From JAWVFM01 sp963841455 (lineage in GTDB: Bacteria; Actinomycetota; Thermoleophilia; Solirubrobacterales; 70-9), in contig CAWJCU010000003.1 in the NCBI GenBank assembly GCA_963841455.1, positions 310,001 through 374,000 on the forward strand: a stretch of 64,000 nucleotides of DNA, in the 5' to 3' direction. Positions 48,384 to 61,539 of this stretch are shown one piece after another (the stretch's first letter is position 1; the number at the start of each line of letters is the position of its first letter). A model generated the notes under the pieces. That model did not search any database and was not told the origin of the DNA. It worked only from the letters and a program-made list of their open reading frames with translations. A program made the translations under genes and the position numbers.

Positions 48384-49693
48384 GCCTCCTCCTTCACGGG
48401 CTCGCTTGCCCTCTCGGGGTCGCCATCACGCCCGACCGCCCGCTGGGCGATGTCGGATCGCATCTGCTTTCCGGTGAACGTGATCAGCGCCGCCGCCTCG
48501 TAGGCGCGCTCGCGTGCGGCCCTCGCGCTCGGCCCGACGCCGGTCACGTTCAGGACTCGCCCGCCCGCCGTCACGAAGTCGCCATCCCGACGGGCGGTGC
48601 CGGCATGGATGATCTCCACACCCTCGAGCGAGGCGGCCTCGTCGAGGCCGGAGATCACGTCGCCCTTGGAGCTCGATGCCGGATATCCGGCCGAGGCCAG
48701 CACCACCGTCACCGCCGAGCTGTCGGAGAACTCTGGGCGGGCCCCGGCGAGCCCGCCGTGCTCGCGACTCGCGAGACAGAGCTCAGCGAGATCGGAGCGC
48801 AACCGCGGCAGCACGGCCTGCGTCTCGGGGTCGCCGAAGCGGCAGTTGAACTCGAGCACGCGAGGGCCCCCGGCGGTCATCATCAGACCGGCGTAGAGAA
48901 CGCCTCGATACGGCGTGCCGGCGCGGCCCATCAGGTCGACGATCGGGCGGTGGACCCGCTCCGCGATGGCATCCGCGCGGTCGGCGTCGATCCCCGGAAC
49001 GGGCGAATAGCTGCCCATGCCGCCGGTGTTCGGGCCGACGTCGCCATCGCCGATTCGCTTGTAGTCCTGGGCGGGGGCGAGCGGGACGACGCTCTCGCCG
49101 TCGCACAGCGCCAGAAGCGAAAGCTCCTCGCCCTCGAGGAAGTCCTCCACGACGACCTCGGTGGCGCCGAACCGCCGCTCGACGAAGAAGGCCTCGACCG
49201 CGTCGCGCGCCTCGGCCTCGTCGGCGCAGATGATCACTCCCTTGCCCGCGGCGAGGCCGTCGGCCTTCAGCACCGTTGGGTAGGCGGCGGCGGCCAGATG
49301 GGAGAGGGCCTCCTCGCGGTCGCGCACGACGGCGTGATCGGCGGTCGCGACCCCCGCCTCGGCCATGAGCGTCTTCGCGTGAACCTTCGATCCCTCGAGC
49401 CGCGCGGCGTCTGCGCTCGGGCCGAACGCGGGCACCCCCGCTGCCTCGAGCGAGTCGACGAGGCCGGCGACGAGCGGCGCCTCCGGACCGACGATGACGA
49501 GATCAACCGACTCGGCGCTCGCCGCGGCGACCAACCCGGGCACGTCGCCCGCCTCGACGTCGAGGCAGCGGGCGTCCGGGGCCATGCCGGCGTTGCCCGG
49601 CGCCGCGAGCAACTCACGCGGCGCGGCGGTCCTCGCGAGTGCCCGAAGGATCGCGTGCTCGCGCCCCCCGGATCCGACGACGAGGATTCGCAT
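48374..49693 (-). CDS. purD: Phosphoribosylamine-glycine ligase
   Basis: 439 aa, intact ATP-grasp enzyme. MRILVVGSGGREHAILRAL start, VIVGPEAPLVAGL, VLKADGLAAGKGVIIC, and the GARS signature RFGDPETQAVLPRL. ATG 49693. The stop overlaps purE. Confidence 0.96.
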   Translation of the reverse strand: MRILVVGSGGREHAILRALARTAAPRELLAAPGNAGMAPDARCLDVEAGDVPGLVAAASAESVDLVIVGPEAPLVAGLVDSLEAAGVPAFGPSADAARLEGSKVHAKTLMAEAGVATADHAVVRDREEALSHLAAAAYPTVLKADGLAAGKGVIICADEAEARDAVEAFFVERRFGATEVVVEDFLEGEELSLLALCDGESVVPLAPAQDYKRIGDGDVGPNTGGMGSYSPVPGIDADRADAIAERVHRPIVDLMGRAGTPYRGVLYAGLMMTAGGPRVLEFNCRFGDPETQAVLPRLRSDLAELCLASREHGGLAGARPEFSDSSAVTVVLASAGYPASSSKGDVISGLDEAASLEGVEIIHAGTARRDGDFVTAGGRVLNVTGVGPSARAARERAYEAAALITFTGKQMRSDIAQRAVGRDGDPERASEPVKEEAWS

Positions 49694-49711
49694 GCGGGTG
49701 CTCGAGGCTCG

Positions 49712-49993
49712 CTAGAGGCTCTTGGTGAAGTCCTCGGCCGGGATGGCGGTCAGGGTCTGGTTCGAGGTCGTGCCACGTGAGCCGAGCTCGACGGAGACCT
49801 TGGCCATGGTCTGCTCGTCGGGCGCCTCGACGACGCTGACGAAGTCGTACTGGCCGAGGGTCGCCCACTGGTTGGTGACCTTCACGCCGAGTTGCTCCAT
49901 CTCCTTGTTGACCTCCTGCACCCGGCCGGGGTGGTTCTTGATCGTCTTCACGCCGTCAGCGGTGAAGCTCGTGAGCATGATGTAGGTCGGCAA
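49712..49993 (-). CDS. GYD-domain protein
   Basis: 93 aa, intact. MPTYIMLTSFTADGVKTIK, then LGQYDFVSVVEAPDEQTMAK, the GYD-family ferredoxin-like fold (small dimeric alpha/beta barrel). Start TTG 49993 with GGAGGAGA upstream. Lies 19 bases before purD, so it may be the first gene of the purD operon. Function unknown. Confidence 0.85.
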   Translation of the reverse strand: MPTYIMLTSFTADGVKTIKNHPGRVQEVNKEMEQLGVKVTNQWATLGQYDFVSVVEAPDEQTMAKVSVELGSRGTTSNQTLTAIPAEDFTKSL

Positions 49994-50041
49994 AAGGGTC
50001 TCCTCCTTAACGCGCTGGCTGGACTAGCCTGAGCCTACCGG

Positions 50042-51865
50042 TCAGCGGCCGACGCTCACGCTCAGCGAGTGGCCGTTGCGCTCAACGTGGAGAGTGCTGC
50101 CATCCGAGAGGCCGACCTGGGTGATCCCGCCGGCGGCTGTGGTGACGGCGCCGAGCCCGAGCTGCCCCGCGCCGAGGGCGAAGATCGCCGCGGCGTGGAG
50201 GTCCCGCGCCTTCGAGGTCCAGCTCACCGTGTCCCTGGCCTGTTTCTGTCGGAGCCTGGGATAGGTCCAGCCTGCGAGCGGATTCGACCGACCGCGGACG
50301 ACCTTGGCCGGCAGGGTGTGAGCGTTCGCCCAGTCGTCGAGGGCGCCCGCCGTCCCCGCCCCACCGAGCGAAAGGGCGGAGGCCGACCGCTTCGACGCCG
50401 CCACGTCCGGGCCGAGCTGGAAGTAGCGGGTGTAGCGATGGGCGCGCTTGGAGTGGACGTCGTCGTACACGATCAGCGCCAGGCCGGGGTGGTAGAGGAA
50501 GAGCCGCTCCTGGTCGACGCCCTGGCGGTGGAGCATCGGGTTGGTGACGAGGATCGCGTACCACCCGGCGCCCTCGCCGGTCGCCTGTATCCCGGTCCCG
50601 TAGGGCTTCGGTTTGTCACGGTGCTTGTGCCAGAACCACAGGAAGTCCTGGCGGTCGACCGTGAGCGTCGAGTGAGCGGCCGCGGAGCGGGCGAAGCGCT
50701 GATAGCGGCCGATGGTGTTGTCGTAGATGCCGGTGTCGGCGACCACCCGTTGGTTGCGGTCGTAGAGCTCGAAGCTCCCGTCGTCGGCGTGCTTGTGGTG
50801 CCAGGTGTGGAAGGAGGCGCTGACGACCAGGTAGCCGCCCGTCGCCTGATCCTTGACGACCGCGTAACCCGCGTGGCGGGCGACCCAGAGGCCGTTCTGC
50901 CCGTACGCGATGCCTCCGATCTCGGGAATCGGCGGGACCCAGAAGGTGTCGCCCACTTGCGCCTCGGTGCCCGCGGTCGACGTCAGCCAGGCAAGAGCCT
51001 CGTACATCCTGTCCCGCGCCGCGATGAGCCCCTGGTCGTTTGGCTCGACGACGCCGAGCCAGGTGGAGATCAGCCGCAATGCGAAGTCGAAGTAGCCGGG
51101 GCTGTTCTCCATCCAAACGCCGCTTGCTTCGTCGAGGCCCTTGTGGACAGCGCCGTGAAAGCGCTTGCTTGCCCGCCGACCCGCCCTGACGATGCTTCCG
51201 ATCGGGAGCTGCTTGCCGAGGATCGCCAGTCCCATCTCGACCGAGAGCTGGTGGTTCGCGATGTCGCTGTGGGTCTTGCGCAGAAAGCGGTCAGCCCGCT
51301 CGAGCGAAGCGATGAAGCCCTTCGTCTGCTCGGGCGTGAGGGCGCCCTGGCAGGCGTTTGCCTTGGCTACGTAGGCGATGTACTCGGCGCGCCGCGCGGT
51401 GATGCGGTCGCGCCAGGCGATCCCGGGCCGGACCTTGTGAGCCCGCTCGGCCTGGACCCAGCTCCATGCGAGGTCACGCGCCTCGCGCAGAGCCTGGGTC
51501 TGGACGGTGGTGCTGTAGCGGTCCTTCGGGTCGTGGTAGGCCCAGACGAGGACGTCGATCCAGCTGAAGTCGTAGAGGCTGTGGAGGTAGTTCTCGGAGT
51601 GGTGGGGGGAGGCCTTCCAGTTCATGCCCGCGTGAATCCGTGCCGGCATCTGATGGGTGAGGAGAAACCTTCCCTGGAGCGCGTCGTCGACCCGCGAGGG
51701 CAGGAAGGTCGGCTGGGTGCCCTCGGCGCGGTAGTCCGGCGGGCAGCCGCGGGTCAGGATCGAGGCGGCGCTGGCGGCGCTCGCCGAGGCCAGCATGCCG
51801 GCGGCCGCCGCGGTGGCGGCAAGCAGCAGTAGACGCGCGCGCGACATCGAGCCATTTATCGGCAC
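50042..51865 (-). CDS. Secreted heparinase II/III-like protein
   Basis: 607 aa, intact. The Sec signal is LLLLAATAAAAGMLASAS with cleavage after ASAA (ATG 51865; ATG 51847 is also possible). The alpha-barrel domain has ANHQLSVEMGLAILG and MENSPGYFDFALRLI. The beta domain has HHKHADDGSFELYDRNQRVV and DTGIYDN, the Hepar_II_III His/Asp block. Same order of blocks as the lipoprotein at 24245-26096, but secreted instead of lipid-anchored. Substrate unknown. Confidence 0.86.
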   Translation of the reverse strand: MPINGSMSRARLLLLAATAAAAGMLASASAASAASILTRGCPPDYRAEGTQPTFLPSRVDDALQGRFLLTHQMPARIHAGMNWKASPHHSENYLHSLYDFSWIDVLVWAYHDPKDRYSTTVQTQALREARDLAWSWVQAERAHKVRPGIAWRDRITARRAEYIAYVAKANACQGALTPEQTKGFIASLERADRFLRKTHSDIANHQLSVEMGLAILGKQLPIGSIVRAGRRASKRFHGAVHKGLDEASGVWMENSPGYFDFALRLISTWLGVVEPNDQGLIAARDRMYEALAWLTSTAGTEAQVGDTFWVPPIPEIGGIAYGQNGLWVARHAGYAVVKDQATGGYLVVSASFHTWHHKHADDGSFELYDRNQRVVADTGIYDNTIGRYQRFARSAAAHSTLTVDRQDFLWFWHKHRDKPKPYGTGIQATGEGAGWYAILVTNPMLHRQGVDQERLFLYHPGLALIVYDDVHSKRAHRYTRYFQLGPDVAASKRSASALSLGGAGTAGALDDWANAHTLPAKVVRGRSNPLAGWTYPRLRQKQARDTVSWTSKARDLHAAAIFALGAGQLGLGAVTTAAGGITQVGLSDGSTLHVERNGHSLSVSVGR

Positions 51866-51890
51866 GAGCCCGGCCGCCTATGAGCGTCGG

Positions 51891-54443
<2,553 letters not shown>

Positions 54444-54446
54444 GTC

Positions 54447-54953
54447 TCAGCCCTCGTTCGCGCCGTCCTCCCCGCCGCGCGCCGGGCGCTCGACGGGGAT
54501 TCGCACGCTCTTCGGCTCGTACGCGCCGTACGGGACGATCTCGGCCCGCATGGAGCGTCCGCACCCGCTCCACCTCCGCGAGCATCCGCTTCTCGATCTC
54601 CGCCGCGCGCCTGCGCATCCGGCGCAGCTCGGCGCGGGCCCGCTCCAGCTCGGCCTCGAGGTCGAGCACCGTCTCGACGCCGGCGAGGTTGAGCCCCTCC
54701 TCGGCGGTCATGCGCTGGATGCGCCGCAGGAGCTCGACGTCCTCGAGCGAGTAGAGCCGGGTGTTCTTCGGCGAGCGCTTCGGCTCGATCAGGCCGCGGG
54801 CCTCGTACATGCGGAGCGTCTGCGGGTGCATCTCGGCGAGCTCGGCTGCGACGGAGATCATGAAGACGGCGCGGCGCTGGTCGAGCGCACGGCCCCGCTC
54901 GCCGGGCTCGGCCCTCTTCCCGTCGCCGCTCCGGGGCCCTCGCCCTCGGGCGC

Positions 54954-54957
<4 letters not shown>
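54447..54957 (-). CDS. hspR: HspR heat-shock repressor (MerR family), one frameshift
   Basis: An Arg-rich N-terminal tail, then the MerR winged helix ISVAAELAEMHPQTLRMYEARGLIEP, SPKNTRLYSLEDVELLRRIQ and LNLAGVETVL, followed by a coiled coil (ELERARAELRRMRRRAAEIEK). A break near 54550 leads to the end EIVPYGAYEPKSVRI. GTG 54957 overlaps the dnaJ TGA. Known HspR proteins bind HAIR sites and use DnaK as co-repressor, so this gene should control its own operon. Confidence 0.92.
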
Positions 54958-56070
<1,113 letters not shown>

Positions 56071-56079
56071 CGGCGCCCC

Positions 56080-56723
56080 CTACTCGGCGACGACGACCCG
56101 AGCCGGGCGGATGACGTGGTCGCCGAGGCGGTAGCCGCGCCCCATGACCTCGACGACGGTGCCGGGCTCCGCGCCGTCGCTGGGTTGGGTCGCGAGGGCC
56201 TCGGAAGTGGTTGGGTCGAACTTCTCGCCGGTGGGGTCGAAGGACTCGACGCCGGCGCGGCTCAGGGCTTCGCGTCAGCTCGCGCGAGGACGAGCCGCAC
56301 GCCGTCGGCGAGGGGGTCGTCGGCCGGCGCGGTCTCCAGGGCCCGCTCGAGATTGTCGAGCGCCGGGATCACGTCGCGCGCAAGCCCCGCCGTCGCCTTG
56401 CGCTCGGCGTCGGCCGCCTGCTGCGCCGCGCGCTTGCGGTAGTTCTCGAAGTCGGCCTTGGCCCGCTGCGCGAGGTCGAGGTACTCGTCGCGCTCGCGCT
56501 TGACGTCGTCAATTAGGGAAGCGAGATCGGCGTCGACCGCGTCCGCGGATGCGTTCTCGGCTCGTTTGGCGCTTTCTTCCCGGTATCCGGGAACAACGCG
56601 CCATCGGAGCCGATCGCGCGTCAGGGGCGGCGTCGAGCCGCCCCCTCCTTCGCTGCCTCTTCGTCCGCGACCGGCGCGGCGGCGGGCTGACGGTCCTGCC
56701 ACCCCGCGGGCGCCCCGGACGGC

Positions 56724-56740
<17 letters not shown>
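56080..56740 (-). CDS. grpE: GrpE nucleotide exchange factor, frame-disrupted
   Basis: A disordered N-terminus begins MTSGRRPSGAPAGWQDRQPA (ATG 56740, overlapping the dnaK stop by 17 bases). After a break near 56640 the coiled coil reads IDDVKRERDEYLDLAQRAKADFENYRKRA. The head is GLARDVIPALDNLERALE and, after a break near 56275, FDPTGEKFDPTTSEAL, VVEVMGRGYRLGDHVIRPA. The last segment is the GrpE signature. Confidence 0.92.
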
Positions 56741-58627
<1,887 letters not shown>

Positions 58628-58649
58628 GTGAAAGCTCCTTACTTCGCTT

Positions 58650-58671
58650 GGGCGCGCACGACGGCGCGCCC
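58650..58671 (-). promoter_or_regulatory. Hairpin in the dnaK leader
   Basis: A perfect 8-bp inverted repeat, GGGCGCGC and GCGCGCCC, with a 6-base loop, lies about 8 bases upstream of the dnaK ribosome-binding site AAGGAG. At this strength it will fold in the transcript. It could stabilise the leader or tune ribosome access; it does not sequester the RBS itself, so a simple RNA thermometer is not shown. Confidence 0.5.
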
Positions 58672-58687
58672 CTTGTACGTTCTTCTA

Positions 58688-58736
58688 GCTAAAAATCTAA
58701 GTCAGAGGGTATCAACCCCTGACCCGAGAGTCAAGG
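58688..58736 (-). promoter_or_regulatory. dnaK promoter region with degenerate HAIR-like repeat
   Basis: Reading on the minus strand, TTGACT (58735-58730) is 17 bases from TACCCT, and TTGATA (58716-58711) is 17 bases from TTAGCT; either pair could be -35/-10. CTTGAC-TCTCGG-GTCAGG (58736-58719) is an imperfect inverted repeat resembling the outer part of HAIR (CTTGAGT-N7-ACTCAAG) but with a shorter spacer. An AT-rich patch, rare in this DNA, spans 58681-58700. Confidence 0.4.
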
Positions 58737-58738
58737 TG

Positions 58739-59563
58739 TTACTTGACGGTCAGCGTGCCCTTCATGCCGGCCTGTTCGTGGCCGGGCACGCTGCAGAAGA
58801 ACGTGTAGTTACCGGGCTTCAGGTCGACGCTCGCGGACGTCGAGCCCCCGGTGATGATCGTCGTGCCCCCGAGGTCCTTGCCGCTGGCGTCCGAGATCCG
58901 GACGTCGTGCCCGACCGGCGAGTCGTTGGTGAAGTCGATCGTCACCTTGCCGGCGGCGGCGCTAAGCGAGCTCTGCTGGAAGGCGAGCGCCCCGCTCGGG
59001 TCCGCCGAGACATCGACGGCCGAGCCGCCGCCCGATGGCGCCGGTGCCCCCCCGCCACCGCCGGCGGTGGTCTTGCCCCCGCCCGAGGGCGCAGCGCCCC
59101 CGCCCGCCGCGGCCGTCGTGCACTTGACCTGGTCGGCGCTGGGCGCGGCGCCGGGCTGGAGCTCGGGGCCCGTGTTCACGTAGTTGACGTTGCGCGCGAC
59201 GAAGTTGGCGACGAGCTCGGCGTTTTGCCCCTGGAGGATCCCGGCCGGCATGCGCCCGCCGATGCCGTTCTTGATCGCGCTCAGGACGCGCTGGCAGTTG
59301 GCGTCGACGACGCTCTTCGACTCCGGGCTCGTCGCGAGCAGGACGTCGAGGTTCGGCCCGACGACGCCGTCGGTGCCTCCGGCGGCGAGCGTGTGGCAGG
59401 CCCCGCAGTTCTCCTTGAAGAGCGTCTGGGCGGTACGGTCGCTGGAGGCGATCGACTTCTCGGCGGCGCTCTCCTCGCCCCGCACCTTGATCGCCCAGTA
59501 GGGGATGACGAGGACGCCGATGACGGCGACGACTCCGAAGATCCAGAACGGGCGCTTGCTCAT
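58739..59563 (-). CDS. Membrane-anchored cytochrome c-cupredoxin fusion
   Basis: 274 aa, intact. One N-terminal membrane helix (residues 7-26), then a cytochrome c domain with C53-x-x-C56-H57 (ENCGACHTL) and Met106 as likely axial ligand. A Gly/Ala/Pro linker (about 152-182) follows, and a plastocyanin-like domain with type 1 copper ligands His220, Cys258, His263, Met268 (FFCSVPGHEQAGM). It probably shuttles electrons outside the membrane. ATG 59563 overlaps the nth stop (ATGA), an odd partner. No oxidase genes are adjacent. Confidence 0.9.
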   Translation of the reverse strand: MSKRPFWIFGVVAVIGVLVIPYWAIKVRGEESAAEKSIASSDRTAQTLFKENCGACHTLAAGGTDGVVGPNLDVLLATSPESKSVVDANCQRVLSAIKNGIGGRMPAGILQGQNAELVANFVARNVNYVNTGPELQPGAAPSADQVKCTTAAAGGGAAPSGGGKTTAGGGGGAPAPSGGGSAVDVSADPSGALAFQQSSLSAAAGKVTIDFTNDSPVGHDVRISDASGKDLGGTTIITGGSTSASVDLKPGNYTFFCSVPGHEQAGMKGTLTVK

Positions 59564-60318
59564 GGCTTCGTCCCGCTGCGGGCGCGGGGCGCGCGGATAC
59601 TAGATGACCCCCGAGGGGGCCCGCCGCCCTGCCGCCGGTAGAGGCACATGCGGGCGAGCGCGCACTCGTTGCAGCGCGGGCGCGGGCGGCACACGCGCCT
59701 GCCGTGCTCGATCAGGTTGATGTGAAGCTCGTAGGCGTCCTCGGGGTCGACGATCCGCAGCATCTCGTCGTGGGCCTCGGCGAACGATGCGTTCGGGCGG
59801 AAGAGGCCGAGGCGGCCGCCGACCCGGTAGACGTGGGTGTCCACGGGGATCTCGGGGCGGCCGAGCGCGAAGATCATCACGCACGCGGCGGTCTTCCTGC
59901 CGACGCCGGGGATGGCCTCCAGGTAGGCCATCGCCTCCTCGCGCGGGGCGCCGGCCAGCCAATCGAGGTCGGGGGGGTCGCCGACGCGTCGCAGCGCCTC
60001 CTGGATCCGCGGCGCCTTGGTGGGCGCGAGCCCGCCGGGGCGAATCGCATCGGCCACTTCACCAGGCGGCGCGTCGCGCACTTCCTCCCAGGTCGGGAAG
60101 CGCTCACGCAGGCGGTCGTAGGCCGTATCTCGATTGAGATCATTCGTGTTCTGGGAGAGGATCGTGCGGACGAGCTCCGCGATCGGGTGGCCGTGCGGGT
60201 GGTTGACCTTCGGCCCGTACAGCTCGCGCAGCCGGTCGCGGATCGCCCGCACCCGCCGCTTCGAGGGCCGCCGCCAGTCCGGGTGGCGCGCGCGAGGGGT
60301 CGGCGGCATTGGAGGCAA
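59560..60318 (-). CDS. nth: Endonuclease III-like DNA glycosylase/AP lyase
   Basis: 252 aa, intact. ELVRTILSQNTNDLNRDTAY, helix-hairpin-helix LEAIPGVGRKTAACV with the catalytic Lys, IPVDTHVYRVGGRLGL with the catalytic Asp, and the 4Fe-4S loop CRPRPRCNECALARMC. ATG 60318. Repairs oxidised pyrimidines. The stop overlaps the cytochrome-cupredoxin start. Confidence 0.92.
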   Translation of the reverse strand: MPPMPPTPRARHPDWRRPSKRRVRAIRDRLRELYGPKVNHPHGHPIAELVRTILSQNTNDLNRDTAYDRLRERFPTWEEVRDAPPGEVADAIRPGGLAPTKAPRIQEALRRVGDPPDLDWLAGAPREEAMAYLEAIPGVGRKTAACVMIFALGRPEIPVDTHVYRVGGRLGLFRPNASFAEAHDEMLRIVDPEDAYELHINLIEHGRRVCRPRPRCNECALARMCLYRRQGGGPPRGSSSIRAPRARSGTKP

Positions 60319-60328
60319 TGTATTTGGT

Positions 60329-60374
60329 GAGGAGCTTTAGCTCCGAAAGAGGCGTGTAAGGCGCGCAGCGCCGC
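60329..60374 (+). ncRNA. Two-hairpin leader element, copy B (before the PAP2 gene)
   Basis: Hairpin 1 is GGAGC-TTTA-GCTCC (60331-60344), then the same GAAAGAGGCGTGT linker (60345-60357), and hairpin 2 is GGCGC-GCA-GCGCC (60360-60372). Purine-rich AAAGGA follows at once, as GGGTGG does in copy A. Compared with copy A, stem positions change on both sides (T-A to A-T in hairpin 1; a G-C pair lost as a pair in hairpin 2). Lies in the nth/PAP2 divergent gap in the sense orientation for PAP2. Confidence 0.55.
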
Positions 60375-60436
60375 AAAGGAATTCAGCCGCGGCGCCAGAA
60401 ACGAGTCGTGAACGCCCCCTTTACAATCTCGCAACC

Positions 60437-61210
60437 TTGTCTCGCCCCTTTTCCGCAATCGGCCGCCATCTGCCCGGCGGATGGCTCGACGCGCTCCGGC
60501 AGGTGCTCCTGTTCGGCCTCGCCTACGTCGTCTACCAGATCGTGCGCGGCCTGGTCAGCGGTGAGCAGGGCGTCGCGCTCTCGAACGCCCAGCACGTCAT
60601 CCACCTCGAGCGCTCGATGGGCGCGTTCTTCGAGCCCGGGCTGCAGCAGGCGCTGCTCAGCCACCACTGGCTGATCGACCTGGCGAACTTCTTCTACCTC
60701 AACTGCCACTTCGTGCTGACGTCGGCGTTCCTGCTCTGGCTCTACACGAAGCGCAACGAGAACTTCTATTTCGTGCGCAACATGTTCCTGGTGGCGATGG
60801 GGATCGCGCTGGTGGGCTACGGCCTGTTCCCGACCGCTCCGCCGCGGATGGTGCCCGGCGCCGGCTTCACCGACACCATCAGCGCCTTCACCCACACGAA
60901 CCAGGACTCCTCGTTCACGAGCTTTCTCGTCAACTCGTACGCCGCCGTGCCGAGCATGCACATCGCCTTCGCGCTGATGATCGGCGTGCCCGGCTTCGTG
61001 CTCTGCCGCACGCCTGCGGCGCGGATGTGGTGGTCGGCCTACCCGATGCTCGTCCTGTTCGTCATCGTCGTCACGGCGAACCACTTCTGGTTCGACGCCG
61101 CGGCGGGCGCCGCCGTCGCCTGCATGGCGGCCGTCGCCGCGACGCAGCTCGCCCGCCTACGGCCCGGCGCCTGGGCCTGGCGCGAGGTCTCGGACCAGGC
61201 GACGGCTTAG
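60437..61210 (+). CDS. PAP2-superfamily membrane phosphatase/phosphotransferase (Aur1/Ipt1-like)
   Basis: About 257 aa with six hydrophobic segments. FPTAPPRMVPGAG, then the phosphatase block VPSMHIAFALMIG with catalytic His, and VTANHFWFDAAAGAAVA with the second His and Asp. This layout is that of PAP2_3 / inositol-phosphoceramide synthase-like proteins, common in actinobacteria. Start TTG 60437 is the first in this frame; a GTG at 60408 in another frame would need a shift. It could act on phosphatidylinositol-type lipids, since a CDP-alcohol phosphotransferase lies nearby (inference). Confidence 0.85.
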   Translation: MSRPFSAIGRHLPGGWLDALRQVLLFGLAYVVYQIVRGLVSGEQGVALSNAQHVIHLERSMGAFFEPGLQQALLSHHWLIDLANFFYLNCHFVLTSAFLLWLYTKRNENFYFVRNMFLVAMGIALVGYGLFPTAPPRMVPGAGFTDTISAFTHTNQDSSFTSFLVNSYAAVPSMHIAFALMIGVPGFVLCRTPAARMWWSAYPMLVLFVIVVTANHFWFDAAAGAAVACMAAVAATQLARLRPGAWAWREVSDQATA

Positions 61211-61213
61211 CCG

Positions 61214-61501
61214 GTGCCGGACGCCGATGACGCAGTGAGGCTCGTGACCGAGCCCGCAAACGTCACCCGCCTGGGCCCCACCGGCCCCGAGCAACGCTTC
61301 GCCGTCAAGCACCAGCGCGTTCTCCGGGCGCTGCGCGCGGCCGGTGCCGGCAAGGCCGAGGCGCGTGAGCTCGGGTTGCAGGCGCTCGAGCAGGTGGGTG
61401 GAGGCGCCGAGATTCACGCTGCCCGGGGCCCGCAGGCGGGCAGCCGCAGCGACCGAGAGGTCGAGCGTTGGTGGATCCCCGCCGACGCCGTCCGCTTCTA
61501 G
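61214..61501 (+). CDS. Small hypothetical protein
   Basis: 95 aa, GTG 61214 three bases after the PAP2 stop, so probably co-transcribed. It is soluble and has Arg/Ala-rich helix potential (HQRVLRALRAAGAGKAEARE) and ends VERWWIPADAVRF. No family recognised. Confidence 0.5.
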   Translation: MPDADDAVRLVTEPANVTRLGPTGPEQRFAVKHQRVLRALRAAGAGKAEARELGLQALEQVGGGAEIHAARGPQAGSRSDREVERWWIPADAVRF

Positions 61502-61535
61502 ATTCGGGCCGAGCTGGACCCGGCAGCCTCGCGGC

Positions 61536-61539
61536 CTAG
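61536..61539. repeat. Left CTAG target-site duplication
   Basis: CTAG directly before the left inverted repeat. The matching copy is 62607-62610. The wider context is CCTAGG on the left and GCTAGG on the right, so the duplication may be counted as 4 or 5 bases. Confidence 0.75.
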
